64,000 nucleotides of DNA from Polaribacter dokdonensis (GCF_024362345.1 NZ_CP101505.1:1819501-1883500); one strand, 5' to 3'; counted from the first letter of the stretch, positions 8,338-17,803 are shown. Notes: a model not told the origin generated them from the sequence alone. Made by a program: numbers and translations.

Positions 8338-9855
8338 ATGAACAAGAAAGTAATCTTAATGATACTAGATGGTTGGGGTATAACACAAGACCCAAAAGTT
8401 TCTGCCATTTACAATGCAAACACACCTTATATTAATGCACTTTATGACAAATATCCTCATGCAGAATTAAGAACTGATGGAGAGCATGTTGGATTACCTG
8501 AAGGACAAATGGGTAATTCTGAAGTGGGCCACATGAATTTAGGTGCAGGTAGAATTGTATATCAAAACTTAGCTAGAATCAATAAAGCTGTTGAAGAAAA
8601 AACGTTAGGCCAAGAAAAAGTATTGTTAGATACCTTTGCTTACGCTAAAGAAAACAACAAAAATGTGCATTTGTTAGGTTTAGTTTCAAATGGGGGTATT
8701 CATGCTCACATCAACCATTTAAAAGGAATTTTAGATGTAGCTAAAGAAAATAATGTTGATAATGTTTTTCTTCATGCTTTTACAGATGGTAGAGATTGTG
8801 ATCCAAAATCTGGAGCTTATTTTATCAATGATATAGAAGAATACATGGCTGAAACCACAGGTGAATTAGCTACGGTTACTGGGCGTTATTATGCTATGGA
8901 CAGAGATAACAGATGGGAAAGAGTAAGCGAAGCTTATCATGGAGTAGTAAATGGTACAGGTACCAAAACTACTGATGCTATTGCAACCATTAAAAACAAT
9001 TATGAAGATGGTTTAACAGACGAATTTCATAAACCAATTATTGTAACCAATGAAGATGGTTCTCCAAAAACAACAATAAAAGAAGGAGATGCAGTAATTT
9101 TCTTTAACTACAGAACAGATAGAGGAAGAGAATTAACAAATGCGCTTTCGCAAACAGATTTCCCTGAATTCGATATGAAAAAACTAGATTTATATTATAC
9201 AACAATGACATTGTATGATGAATCGTTTTCAAATATCAACGTAATTTATAATAACGATAATATTAAAAATACCTTAGGTGAAGTTTTAGCAAATGCAGGT
9301 AAAAAACAAATAAGAATTGCTGAAACAGAGAAATATCCTCATGTTACATTCTTCTTTTCTGGAGGTCAAGAAGCACCATTTGTTGGTGAATCTAGAATAT
9401 TAAGAAACTCTCCAAAAGTAGCTACCTACGATTTAAAACCAGAAATGTCTGCTTACGAATTAAAAGATGCACTTTGTGAGGATTTAGAAAAAAGTGAGGC
9501 TGATTTTGTTTGTTTAAATTTTGCAAATGGAGATATGGTTGGACATACAGGAATTATGGAAGCAGCTATAAAAGCATGTGAAGCTGTAGATGATTGTGCA
9601 AAAGCTGTAATTGAAACTGGTTTAAAAAATGGCTATTCTACTTTATTAATTGCAGATCATGGTAATTGTGAAACAATGATGAATCCTGATGGATCTCCTC
9701 ATACAGCTCACACTACAAATCCAGTACCTTTTATTTTAATTGATAATGAAATAAAATCAATTAAAAGTGGTATTTTGGGTGATGTTGCTCCAACTATTTT
9801 AGAATTAATTGGAGTTGAGCAACCAAAAGAAATGACTCAAAAATCGCTATTGTAA
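8338..9855 (+). CDS. gpmI: 2,3-bisphosphoglycerate-independent phosphoglycerate mutase
   Basis: A 505-residue cytoplasmic enzyme interconverting 3- and 2-phosphoglycerate in glycolysis and gluconeogenesis. It shows the alkaline-phosphatase superfamily metal motifs: DGWG near residue 11, the phosphorylated Ser61 in GNSEVGHMN, TDGRD, and the C-terminal ADHGNCE and HTAHTTNPVPF metal-binding stretches. Length is normal for the family. The next gene begins three bases after its stop, so the two are likely co-transcribed. Confidence 0.97.
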   Translation: MNKKVILMILDGWGITQDPKVSAIYNANTPYINALYDKYPHAELRTDGEHVGLPEGQMGNSEVGHMNLGAGRIVYQNLARINKAVEEKTLGQEKVLLDTFAYAKENNKNVHLLGLVSNGGIHAHINHLKGILDVAKENNVDNVFLHAFTDGRDCDPKSGAYFINDIEEYMAETTGELATVTGRYYAMDRDNRWERVSEAYHGVVNGTGTKTTDAIATIKNNYEDGLTDEFHKPIIVTNEDGSPKTTIKEGDAVIFFNYRTDRGRELTNALSQTDFPEFDMKKLDLYYTTMTLYDESFSNINVIYNNDNIKNTLGEVLANAGKKQIRIAETEKYPHVTFFFSGGQEAPFVGESRILRNSPKVATYDLKPEMSAYELKDALCEDLEKSEADFVCLNFANGDMVGHTGIMEAAIKACEAVDDCAKAVIETGLKNGYSTLLIADHGNCETMMNPDGSPHTAHTTNPVPFILIDNEIKSIKSGILGDVAPTILELIGVEQPKEMTQKSLL

Positions 9856-9857
9856 TT

Positions 9858-10472
9858 ATGAAAAACATATCTATCTTATTATTTACCATCTTAATTTCTG
9901 CTTGTAATGCCAATAAATCTGCAGTAGAAAACAAAAAGGAAGTAAAAGAAGAAATTGAGGTTGTAGAAGAAGTTCAAGAAGTTGTTAGAAAAAAAGCAAC
10001 AGCTGCAAATGCCACTAAAAACGATAGAGGATATTTAATTGGTTTTGCTAACAGAGAAGCCTTTAATGATGCCTCTTACAAATATTGGTTTGATGATAGA
10101 TATAGTGAATATAAAACAGACCAAGAGCTTATTGCCAAATTAAAACCTATTATGAACGACTTTACTATTAAAGGTTTTATGGGCACTTGGTGTGGAGATA
10201 GTAAAAGAGAAACACCTCGTTTTTATAAAATTTTAGATGAAACAGGTTTTGATCAAGATTATTTTGAACTTGTAACTGTGGGTAGAAATAAAAAAACACC
10301 AGATAACTTACAAGAAGGTTTTAATATTATAAGAGTACCTACGTTTATCTTTTATAAAGATGGAGAAGAAGTAGGTCGTTTTGTAGAATATCCTAGAGAA
10401 ACTTTAGAAAAAGATATTTTAAAAATACTTACAGGAGCTCCTTACAAGCACTCTTATGATAGAAGTAAATAA
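9858..10472 (+). CDS. Thioredoxin-like lipoprotein with a one-cysteine active site
   Basis: A 204-residue protein with a lipobox ISAC (acylated Cys16), an acidic linker with E/V repeats at about 28-45, and a thioredoxin fold. Where thioredoxins have WCxxC it has TWCGDS: Cys112 is present but the resolving cysteine is Ser115. The cis-proline segment RVPTFIFYKDG is intact. It is therefore unlikely to be an ordinary disulfide reductase; thiol transfer or peroxidase-like chemistry is possible. It lies right after gpmI and should be anchored in the periplasm or at the surface. Confidence 0.82.
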   Translation: MKNISILLFTILISACNANKSAVENKKEVKEEIEVVEEVQEVVRKKATAANATKNDRGYLIGFANREAFNDASYKYWFDDRYSEYKTDQELIAKLKPIMNDFTIKGFMGTWCGDSKRETPRFYKILDETGFDQDYFELVTVGRNKKTPDNLQEGFNIIRVPTFIFYKDGEEVGRFVEYPRETLEKDILKILTGAPYKHSYDRSK

Positions 10473-10528
10473 TATAAAATCCTTATTTCTCTAAAGTGCT
10501 ATTCATTCATAAATCCTAATAATTGTAG

Positions 10529-10536
10529 TAACTTTG
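10529..10536 (+). promoter_or_regulatory. TAnnTTTG promoter core for map
   Basis: A perfect TAACTTTG match lies 18 bases before the ATG at 10555, predicting transcription from about 10543 and a leader near 12 bases. No good TTG is seen 17-23 bases upstream. It argues for the ATG at 10555 and against the TTG at 10534, which lies inside this element. Confidence 0.55.
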
Positions 10537-10554
10537 CGTTTCAATTTTTTTAAC

Positions 10555-11364
10555 ATGATTAAGATTAAAACCAGAGAAGAAATAGAAATTATGCGCGAAA
10601 GTGCTTTAGTAGTTTCTAGAACATTAGGTATGCTTGCCAAAGAAGTTAAACCTGGTGTAACCACTTTATTTTTAGACAAACTTGCAGAAGATTTTATAAG
10701 AGAACAAGGTGCTATTCCTGGATTTTTAGGTTTATATGATTTTCCAAATACACTTTGTATGAGTCCAAACTCGCAGGTTGTTCACGGATTTCCAACAAAA
10801 GAACCACTAAAAGAAGGAGATATTATTTCTATAGATTGTGGAGCTTTAAAAAATGATTTTTATGGAGATCATGCCTATACTTTTGCAGTTGGAGAAATTG
10901 ATGCAGATACCAAAAAACTTTTAGATGTAACTAGAGAAAGTTTATATGTTGGTATTAGAGAATTTAAAGCTGGTAATAGAGTTGGAGATGTTGGTTTTGC
11001 CATTCAAAATTTTACTGAAAAACAAGGTTATGGAGTGGTTAGAGAACTTGTTGGCCATGGTTTAGGGCGTAAAATGCATGAAGACCCAGAAATGCCAAAC
11101 TATGGAAAAAGAGGAAGAGGAAAAAAGTTTGTAGAAGGAATGGTTGTAGCTATTGAACCTATGATAAATATGGGAACTCAAAAGATTAGACAACATGCAG
11201 ATGGTTGGACAATTACCACTTTAGACAATAAACCTTCAGCTCATTTTGAGCACGATGTTGCTATTGTTAATGGAAAGCCAGAGCTTTTGTCTACCTTTAA
11301 ATATGTGCATGAAGCGTTAGGTATAGAAACTAATGAAGAAGATGAATTTAGACAAAACCTATAA
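10555..11364 (+). CDS. map: Type I methionine aminopeptidase
   Basis: A 269-residue enzyme that removes the initiator methionine from nascent proteins. All five metal ligands are in place: Asp94, Asp105, His168, Glu201 and Glu232, with the substrate His at 78. Sequence around them (SIDCGAL, GHGLGRKMHEDP, AIEPMINMG) is typical. The start at 10555 is preferred to an upstream TTG because a TAACTTTG promoter core covers that codon. The methyltransferase gene begins directly at the next base after the stop. Confidence 0.96.
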   Translation: MIKIKTREEIEIMRESALVVSRTLGMLAKEVKPGVTTLFLDKLAEDFIREQGAIPGFLGLYDFPNTLCMSPNSQVVHGFPTKEPLKEGDIISIDCGALKNDFYGDHAYTFAVGEIDADTKKLLDVTRESLYVGIREFKAGNRVGDVGFAIQNFTEKQGYGVVRELVGHGLGRKMHEDPEMPNYGKRGRGKKFVEGMVVAIEPMINMGTQKIRQHADGWTITTLDNKPSAHFEHDVAIVNGKPELLSTFKYVHEALGIETNEEDEFRQNL

Positions 11365-12135
11365 GTGTCTATCTTTAAATCCATATTAAATACAATACCA
11401 AGACCTTTATTGATAAAAGCTAGTTATGTGGTTAGACCTCTAATTGCTTTGTATTTAAAAGGTAATAAATTTACAGATCCAATAGATGGTAAATCTTTTA
11501 GAAAGTTTTTACCTTATGGATATGGAAAACAAAGAGAAAATGCACTTTCTCCATCTACATTATCTTTAGAAAGACACAGATTAATGTGGTTGTTTTTAAA
11601 TGATGAAACTAACTTTTTCACTTCAACTAAAAAGCTAAAAGTTTTACATATTGCACCTGAGCAATGTTTCTTAGATATTTTTAGAAACCAGAAAAATCTA
11701 GCATATATCACTTCTGATTTAGAAAGCCCAATAGCAGATGTAAAAGCAGATATTTGCGATTTACCTTTTAAAGATAACGAGTTTGATGTCGTTTTTTGCA
11801 ATCACGTATTAGAGCATATTCCTGATGATCATAAAGCAATGCAGGAGTTATATCGAGTTTTAAAAACAGGTGGTTTTGGTGTTTTTCAAATTCCTCAAGA
11901 TTTAAATAGAGCAACTACCTTTGAAGATGATTCTATTACCGACAAAAAACAACGTGCAAAAATTTTTGGTCAATATGACCACGTTCGCGTTTATGGTAGA
12001 GATTATTTCAATAAATTGAGAGGAGTTGGTTTTAGAGTTGATGAAGTAGATTATACAAAAAAAATCGCTCCAGAAAAACTAGAACGATTTTGTTTAATGA
12101 AAGGAGAAATCCTTCCTGTTTGTTATAAAGACTAA
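11365..12135 (+). CDS. Class I SAM-dependent methyltransferase
   Basis: A 256-residue protein with a Rossmann-type methyltransferase core of the Methyltransf_11 kind. Motif I is the variant VLHIAPEQCF, followed by DICDLPFKDNEFDVVFCNHV and the usual LEHIPDDHKAMQEL and RVLKTGGFGVFQIP. The N-terminal 60 residues contain a hydrophobic stretch and may hold the substrate or touch the membrane. The GTG start at 11365 directly abuts the map stop codon, so expression is coupled to it. The substrate is unknown. It ends convergently against the next gene with no gap. Confidence 0.85.
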   Translation: MSIFKSILNTIPRPLLIKASYVVRPLIALYLKGNKFTDPIDGKSFRKFLPYGYGKQRENALSPSTLSLERHRLMWLFLNDETNFFTSTKKLKVLHIAPEQCFLDIFRNQKNLAYITSDLESPIADVKADICDLPFKDNEFDVVFCNHVLEHIPDDHKAMQELYRVLKTGGFGVFQIPQDLNRATTFEDDSITDKKQRAKIFGQYDHVRVYGRDYFNKLRGVGFRVDEVDYTKKIAPEKLERFCLMKGEILPVCYKD

Positions 12136-13464
12136 TTAATTACCAGAATTTTGTCTTAAAAAATCTGCCATTTTTGGTAATTTATCATCTCCTTTAATAA
12201 TCATATTATCTCTTAAAATTTGATAAGCTCCAGAAGTTAATTTTCTAACTTTAGAATCTCCATTATATGAAGCTGCTTCACTTTTTGCGTCAGAAACTTT
12301 AGTACCATTTTGGTTGATCCAAAGTGTTTTATTGTTTTTAATGGCTTGATATTTATTTTGATAGAAATAACCAATATTGCTAAAATCTGCACTTGCATCT
12401 ATCAAATTACCATCAATTGAACATAAGTAATACTTTAAATCATAGTTTTCTAAAGAGTATAAAGGATGAATTCCTCCTCCTAAATGACCTCCAAATGCAT
12501 ACCATTCTTTATTCACCTTAACTTCGCCATCTTTGTTATACTTATCAATAACATCTGCTTTCTTTAGGCCTTTTAAAACCTCTTCTTGATTTGCAACTCT
12601 TACAAACTTTTTAGCAGTTACATCATAAATTAATGGTTCTTTAGCATTATTTGGGTAAGTTACTACTCGTCCATTTCCTCTTGGTAACATTACTTTTCCA
12701 TAATTTGTAGAAAGTGTACTAAAATCAGAAACTGCAGGCAACATTGTACCTACTTTTGTTGAACTATCGTAAGTAAATATTTTAGTAGGATTGTCTTTTT
12801 TATTCTTAAAGATAAAAAACCCATCAAACTGTAAAACATCTGCATATTTACCAGTATTAATAATGGTTTCACCTAAATCATTTAGTAACCCAAAAGAATT
12901 ATCATCTTCAATTATTGCAAAACCATTTTTATTAAATTTATAAAGACTATCTGCTTTAATTGATAAACTTTCAGATTTTTTAGACCAAGTTGCTTTTAAA
13001 GAATCTATTCTGCGTATTTCTTTTTCTTTTCTAAGCTTCTCTTCTGTTTCCGCTTTAATTTCATTAGTAACCTCTTCAATTGTTTCTCTAATTAAGACAT
13101 ACTCTTCTGTGTTGTTAATATATTCTTCTGAACCTTTATTTTTTGCCAGAAGAAAGTATTGTTTAGAATAATCTTGTGCAGTTTCTAAATAATTTAGTTG
13201 CTCTTGCAGTGATTCTTGTTTATGATGTACTTCATAATATATTTTAGAGCCTAAATGTGCAATTTTACGATCTACAATAGTATCTGTAAATTTCATTGCT
13301 TTATTAAAATAGGTTAAAGCAGTTTCATAATCTATACTTATTTCTATGGCTTCTTTCGCTCGCTTTAAGTAAACATTTGCAATATCCTTATTTGATTGGC
13401 TATGAGACACAAAAAAAGATAGCATAAATGCTAGGGTAAATAATTTAATTTTCATGGCATTCAA
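12136..13464 (-). CDS. Secreted WG-repeat-like protein
   Basis: A protein of 439-442 residues with a signal peptide ending near SHSQ; ATG at 13464 or the better-placed ATG at 13455 may be used. Residues about 25-110 form a helical TPR-like region (ALTYFNKAMKF), followed by a charged coiled coil to about 165. The rest holds weak copies of the WG motif pattern, such as FAIIEDDNSFGLLNDLGE and LWINQNGTKV, suggesting a beta-propeller-like domain. Function unknown. It is separated from the ApbE gene by about 70 bp and faces the methyltransferase gene tail to tail. Confidence 0.65.
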   Translation of the reverse strand: MNAMKIKLFTLAFMLSFFVSHSQSNKDIANVYLKRAKEAIEISIDYETALTYFNKAMKFTDTIVDRKIAHLGSKIYYEVHHKQESLQEQLNYLETAQDYSKQYFLLAKNKGSEEYINNTEEYVLIRETIEEVTNEIKAETEEKLRKEKEIRRIDSLKATWSKKSESLSIKADSLYKFNKNGFAIIEDDNSFGLLNDLGETIINTGKYADVLQFDGFFIFKNKKDNPTKIFTYDSSTKVGTMLPAVSDFSTLSTNYGKVMLPRGNGRVVTYPNNAKEPLIYDVTAKKFVRVANQEEVLKGLKKADVIDKYNKDGEVKVNKEWYAFGGHLGGGIHPLYSLENYDLKYYLCSIDGNLIDASADFSNIGYFYQNKYQAIKNNKTLWINQNGTKVSDAKSEAASYNGDSKVRKLTSGAYQILRDNMIIKGDDKLPKMADFLRQNSGN

Positions 13465-13536
13465 TTAATTTCTGTAATTATTTTTTGGTTTTAGCAAGAT
13501 AGTAAAAATAACAACTTAATAACGAACAAAATATAC

Positions 13537-14523
13537 CTAATTATGGGTATTTGTAGAGTATTCATTCAAATTTCCTTCTTTATCAGAAAAGAGTAAAATA
13601 ACCTCTATATTTTTATAATCTTTTAAAAAATCTTTAGTTTTTTCTAAACCCATAGCCATAAATGCAGTTGCATAAGCATCTACATCTGCACAATCTAAAG
13701 GTGCTATTACAGAAGCACTTAAAAGGTTACTCTCTGTTGCTAAACCAGTTTTAGGGTTTATAGTATGCACATACTTTTCTCCTGCGTCTGTAACCTTGAA
13801 CTTTCTATAGTTCCCAGAAGTTGCCATAGATTTACCAGAAAGATTAATAGTTGTGTAACCTGTATTTACATCAACAGGATTTACCAATTGAATTATCCAA
13901 GATTTACCATTTTTCTTAAGACCTTTAGCCCTTATTTCTCCTCCAATTTCTACCATAAAACTGCCTAGGTTCTTAGATTCTAAAAATCTCGCAATTACGT
14001 CAATTCCAAAACCTTTGGCTATAGAATTAAAATCTAAATATACCCTTGGATGATCTTTAATTACAATCTTATTATTAATATTAACCTTTTCTAAGCCAAC
14101 ATATTTAAGCTCTTCAGCTATAACTTCTTTAGTTATTTCCGCTTGTTGCTTTTCTGGCCCAAAACCATAAACATTAACCAAATTACCAACTGTTGGATCA
14201 AAAAAACCATTGGTCTCTTTATAAATTCTTTTCGATTTTTCTAAAACTTCAGTAAAAATAGCATCTACTTTTACACCTTCTTCACCTCTATTAATTCTTG
14301 ATATATCTGAATTTGGTATATATGTAGAAACTGAATTATTAACCACTTTAAACAAACTATCTATTTCTTTTTGATAGTTTTTTTCTCCATCTAAATAGGT
14401 TATTTTATAAGTTGTTCCAAAAACACCTCCTTTTAAAGTATAATCTTTTTTCTCTACATTTTTAGCGCATGAAAAAAGCAGAAATAAAGCTAAAAAATGA
14501 CCTATTATGATTCGAAATGGCAT
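13537..14523 (-). CDS. apbE: FAD:protein FMN transferase (ApbE), lipoprotein
   Basis: A 328-residue lipoprotein: hydrophobic signal then LLFSCAK with Cys19 acylated. The ApbE/flavin transferase core follows, with FGTTYKITY near residue 36, a GGEIRAKG stretch and the Mg-binding DVDAYATAFMAMG motif near the C-terminus. It attaches FMN to threonine residues of exported flavoproteins such as Na+-NQR subunits. No target protein is encoded nearby. Length is typical. The gene faces the OmpA lipoprotein gene head to head. Confidence 0.93.
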   Translation of the reverse strand: MPFRIIIGHFLALFLLFSCAKNVEKKDYTLKGGVFGTTYKITYLDGEKNYQKEIDSLFKVVNNSVSTYIPNSDISRINRGEEGVKVDAIFTEVLEKSKRIYKETNGFFDPTVGNLVNVYGFGPEKQQAEITKEVIAEELKYVGLEKVNINNKIVIKDHPRVYLDFNSIAKGFGIDVIARFLESKNLGSFMVEIGGEIRAKGLKKNGKSWIIQLVNPVDVNTGYTTINLSGKSMATSGNYRKFKVTDAGEKYVHTINPKTGLATESNLLSASVIAPLDCADVDAYATAFMAMGLEKTKDFLKDYKNIEVILLFSDKEGNLNEYSTNTHN

Positions 14524-14604
14524 GGTTTAAAATTTTATAACAAAAATAGGATATAAAATTTTCATAAAATGTAAGCATTCTTACTTTTTGTTTAACGATT
14601 TTGT

Positions 14605-14612
14605 TAAATTTG
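14605..14612 (+). promoter_or_regulatory. TAnnTTTG promoter core for the OmpA lipoprotein
   Basis: Perfect TAAATTTG match. Transcription from about 14619 would give a leader of roughly 17-20 bases to ATG 14635 or 14638. A TTG at 14588-14590 is only 14 bases upstream, shorter than the usual spacing. Confidence 0.5.
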
Positions 14613-14634
14613 TCTGAGAATATATAATTTATAA

Positions 14635-15486
14635 ATGATGAAAAAATTAACAGCAGTAGTAGTTTTATTTACTTTTTTAATGACTTCTTGTGTTTCGAAA
14701 AAGGAGTTTGTAGCCTTACAAACAGAGCATGCACAAGCTAAAGACGAATTATTAAAGGTAGAAACTAGTTTACAAAAATGTTTAATTGAAAAAGAAAAGC
14801 AAGACACTAAAGTTTTTGCATTGACTGAACAAGTAAAGTATCTGCAAGAAGATAAGAAAACAGCTTTAAAACAAGTAGAGAATTTAACTGTTTTAACTCA
14901 GTCTTCATCTGACAATATCAAAAATGTAATTTCACAATTGAGTGAAAAAGACAAATATATCAATGGAGTTAGAAAAGCAATGACTCAAAAAGATTCTTTA
15001 AATCTTGCTATTAAATATCACTTAACTAGAAATTTAGCAGATGGTATACAAGATAAAGACATTGAGGTTAATGTAGAAAAAACTGTAGTTTTCATTTCTA
15101 TTTCAGACAAATTATTATTTAAAAGTGGTAGCTATAATGTAACTGAAAACGCATATACAGTATTAGATAAAATTGCAAAGGTTATTAAAGATCAGCCTAA
15201 AATGGAAGTTATGATTGAAGGCCATACAGATACAACTCCAATTAAGAGAGATTTAATTCAAGATAACTGGGATTTATCTGCTTTAAGAGCTACTTCTATT
15301 ACAAGAATTTTACAATATAAATTTGGTGTAAAACCAGAGCGTTTAATAGCTGCTGGTAGAAGTCAGTATATTCCATTAGCACCAAATGATACTGCAGAAA
15401 ACAAAGCAAAAAACAGAAGAACAAAAATTATTATTATGCCTAAATTAAATCAATTCTTTGATTTATTAGAGCAAGATTCTGAATAA
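14635..15486 (+). CDS. OmpA-family peptidoglycan-binding lipoprotein
   Basis: A protein of 282-283 residues (two adjacent ATGs at 14635 and 14638). The lipobox MTSC places the acylated cysteine near residue 18. A long coiled coil runs from about 25 to 115, then an OmpA/MotB-like domain containing IEGHTDTTPI, a conserved Asp, LSALRATSI and KNRRTKI. It should link the outer membrane to peptidoglycan. A strong terminator follows 21 bp after the stop, so it is probably a single-gene transcript from the promoter at 14605. Confidence 0.92.
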   Translation: MMKKLTAVVVLFTFLMTSCVSKKEFVALQTEHAQAKDELLKVETSLQKCLIEKEKQDTKVFALTEQVKYLQEDKKTALKQVENLTVLTQSSSDNIKNVISQLSEKDKYINGVRKAMTQKDSLNLAIKYHLTRNLADGIQDKDIEVNVEKTVVFISISDKLLFKSGSYNVTENAYTVLDKIAKVIKDQPKMEVMIEGHTDTTPIKRDLIQDNWDLSALRATSITRILQYKFGVKPERLIAAGRSQYIPLAPNDTAENKAKNRRTKIIIMPKLNQFFDLLEQDSE

Positions 15487-15506
15487 TTCTTTTCTTTAAA
15501 AATTAT

Positions 15507-15536
15507 AAAAAACCAACTCAATTGAGTTGGTTTTTT
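15507..15536 (+). terminator. Intrinsic terminator after the OmpA lipoprotein
   Basis: A perfect palindrome: arms 15507-15521 and 15522-15536, GC-containing core CCAACTC paired with GAGTTGG, with an A-tract before and a T-tract after. It is symmetric and could stop transcription in both directions. Confidence 0.85.
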
Positions 15537-15572
15537 TAGTTTTGAATAATTCACAGTACAAATTACTATCTA

Positions 15573-16061
15573 ATGATACATCTAATTGTAGGAAATACTG
15601 GCTCTGGTAAAACTACCTATTCTAACAAATTAAAAGCAAAAACTAATGGAATTATATTTTCTATAGATTATTGGAACAAGACATTATTTCTAGCTGATAA
15701 AAAACCTGATGATGGATTAGATTGGTTTCTGGAACGAATTGAAAGGGCTGAAGAAATGATTCTAAGTTTGGTGCATCAACTAGAAGAAGCAAATACAGTT
15801 TCTATATTAGATTTAGGTCTTTCTAAGTTTGAACATCGAGAAAAGTTTAGAAAATTTGCTGCAAAAAATGATTATGAATTAAAGTTACACTTCTTAGACA
15901 TAACTAAGGAAACAAGACTTCTAAGAGTCTTACAAAGAAATGAAGAAAAAGGAGAAACTTATCAATTTGAAGTAACTCAAGAAAACTTTGATTTTATGGA
16001 AACTTGGTTTGAAAAACCCAATTCAAATGAAATGATTGATGGAATTATCCTCAAGGAGTAA
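15573..16061 (+). CDS. P-loop kinase-like ATPase
   Basis: A 162-residue protein starting with a Walker A loop, VGNTGSGKTTYS at residues 6-17. A hydrophobic Walker B-like strand SILDLGLS follows near residue 75, and an LRVLQRNEE segment resembling the lid arginines of small kinases lies near residue 110. It looks like a zeta-toxin/chloramphenicol-kinase-like or gluconate-kinase-like NTPase. There is no antitoxin-sized gene beside it and it follows a terminator, so I do not call it a toxin. Substrate unknown. Confidence 0.75.
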   Translation: MIHLIVGNTGSGKTTYSNKLKAKTNGIIFSIDYWNKTLFLADKKPDDGLDWFLERIERAEEMILSLVHQLEEANTVSILDLGLSKFEHREKFRKFAAKNDYELKLHFLDITKETRLLRVLQRNEEKGETYQFEVTQENFDFMETWFEKPNSNEMIDGIILKE

Positions 16062-16073
16062 AATCGAAAAATA

Positions 16074-16436
16074 CTACAATAACTTTAAAAAGTCTTCAAA
16101 AGCTACATAGTAAGGCTGATCTTTAAAAACAGGACTTTCTACACTCTCTGCATTTGCAATTCCAACTCCTGCAAACCAAACTTTTGCATTTTGCTTTTTT
16201 GCATGATTAAGAAATGTTTCCATCCAAATTGTATCATACTCATTTGGGTTTTGTAGGTTTTTGGTAGCTTTTACCAAAACAAAAATTGTAGGTTCTCCCT
16301 TCTTAAAAAGTACAAACTGTGGATGTCTTTTTAATTGACTATTGATAGCTTGAAACTCATAACCCATTTCTGTAAGTTTTTCACCTACAATATTCATGGC
16401 CAAATTATGCAATTCTTGTGCTGTTAAAATCTGCAT
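16074..16436 (-). CDS. Conserved hypothetical protein, possibly nuclease-like fold
   Basis: A 120-residue cytoplasmic protein. I recall homologues in flavobacteria carrying the label 'Na+-translocating NADH-quinone reductase subunit F', which I consider wrong: there is no ferredoxin or flavin motif and only one hydrophobic strand region. Residues 37-57 (HPQFVLFKKGEPTIFVLVK) resemble the beta hairpin of PD-(D/E)xK-like folds, but the acidic pair is not clear. It overlaps the helicase stop by one base and is presumably co-transcribed downstream of it. Confidence 0.6.
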   Translation of the reverse strand: MQILTAQELHNLAMNIVGEKLTEMGYEFQAINSQLKRHPQFVLFKKGEPTIFVLVKATKNLQNPNEYDTIWMETFLNHAKKQNAKVWFAGVGIANAESVESPVFKDQPYYVAFEDFLKLL

Positions 16437-17788
16437 TACTTCTTTTTATTTCGTCTATTGTAATTTTTATCACCTCTAGTTTTAGGCTTTTTATACTTTT
16501 TCGCTATTTCTCTTCTGTACGAACCTCCTAAATTAACCTTACTATTCTTTTCACTTTTTTCATGAAAAGCTGGGCCAGGAACATATTCTAAACCAGTTCT
16601 GTTTTTAGATTGTTCTCTATCTTCTCTTGGGCGTTCATCTTCTGTTAATTGATTCGAAATTTCAACTTCTTCTGGCAGTTCCAAAACAGGAATTTTATAA
16701 TCCATTAAAGTTTCTATTTCTTCTTTTGCCTCTTGCTCTTTTGCTGTAGATAATAAAATGGTTTTACCTGCTTTTTCAGCTCTACCTGTTCTACCAATTC
16801 TGTGCATATAGTTTTCAGGAAAGTCTGGCGTATCAAAATTAATAACATGACTTACGTTATCAAAATCTAAACCACGAGCCATAACATCTGTAGCTACTAA
16901 AATTCGATTGTTACCTTCATCAAACTGACGAATTGAACGTATTCTATAATTTTGAGTTTTATTGGAATGTATTACACAAGTTTCGCTACCAAAAACTTCT
17001 TCTAAATGCTTAAACAAATAATCTGCTGTTCTTTTAAAACCAACAAATATTAATACTTTATTATAAGTTTCTTTATCACTCAAAAGGTGATTTAATAAAT
17101 TAACTTTGGTAAAAAAGTTAGGCACATTGTAAGAAATCTGCTCAATATTATCTAAAGGTGTTCCACTAACTGCAATAGATATTTTCTGCGGATTTTTAAA
17201 GAAATCGTAAATTAACTCATCTACATCCTCTGTCATTGTTGCAGAAAAAAGCACGTTTTGTCTTCTTTCTGGTAGAATATCAAAAATATTCATTAATTGA
17301 AAACGAAAACCCAAATCTAACATTACATCTACCTCATCAATTACCAATTTCTGAATAGATTTTAGTTTTAAAGCATTGCTTAAACCTAAATCATACAAAC
17401 GTCCAGGAGTTGCAACAATAATATCTTGACCCTGTAAAATTGCTTGTTTTTGAGTGTTGATATTTGCACCTCCATAAACACCCAAAACACGTGTATTTAT
17501 GTATTTTGATAGTTTTTCAATTTCATCAACAACTTGCAAAACCAATTCACGGGTTGGAACTAAAACTAACACTCTTGGATGCTTTTGGTTAGAAAATTTC
17601 AAATCGCGCAAAATTGGCATCATATAAGCAAATGTTTTACCTGTACCTGTTTGTGCAATTCCTACAACATCTTTACCAGATCTAACCACAGAAAATGCTT
17701 GCTCTTGAATTGGTGTTGGGTTTTCGAAACCTAAATCTTCAATAGCATATTGTAGCTGGTTAGATAAGTCTAATTCTTTAAAAGTCAT
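16436..17788 (-). CDS. DEAD-box RNA helicase (DEVD variant)
   Basis: A helicase of 450 residues from ATG 17788. It has the Q motif PTPIQEQ (24-30), Walker A AQTGTGKT (45-52), PTRELV, TPGR, motif II as DEVD (151-154) instead of DEAD, SAT (182-184) and HRIGRTGR. The last 40 residues are a basic Lys/Arg tail likely to bind RNA. I reject the in-frame ATG at 17806 because a TATCTTTG promoter core at 17804-17811 predicts transcription starting near 17797. Likely role: rRNA or mRNA remodelling. It is divergent from tatD. Confidence 0.93.
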   Translation of the reverse strand: MTFKELDLSNQLQYAIEDLGFENPTPIQEQAFSVVRSGKDVVGIAQTGTGKTFAYMMPILRDLKFSNQKHPRVLVLVPTRELVLQVVDEIEKLSKYINTRVLGVYGGANINTQKQAILQGQDIIVATPGRLYDLGLSNALKLKSIQKLVIDEVDVMLDLGFRFQLMNIFDILPERRQNVLFSATMTEDVDELIYDFFKNPQKISIAVSGTPLDNIEQISYNVPNFFTKVNLLNHLLSDKETYNKVLIFVGFKRTADYLFKHLEEVFGSETCVIHSNKTQNYRIRSIRQFDEGNNRILVATDVMARGLDFDNVSHVINFDTPDFPENYMHRIGRTGRAEKAGKTILLSTAKEQEAKEEIETLMDYKIPVLELPEEVEISNQLTEDERPREDREQSKNRTGLEYVPGPAFHEKSEKNSKVNLGGSYRREIAKKYKKPKTRGDKNYNRRNKKK

Positions 17789-17803
17789 ATTATGAAATTT
17801 CTG

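Noticed and set aside
15573-16061. Possible toxin kinase (zeta-like)
   Set aside because: No neighbouring antitoxin-size gene and no toxin-specific motifs beyond the P-loop; a generic kinase is the simpler reading.
16074-16436. Na+-translocating NADH-quinone reductase subunit F
   Set aside because: The protein is 120 residues with no 2Fe-2S, FAD or membrane segment; I believe that database label is propagated in error.
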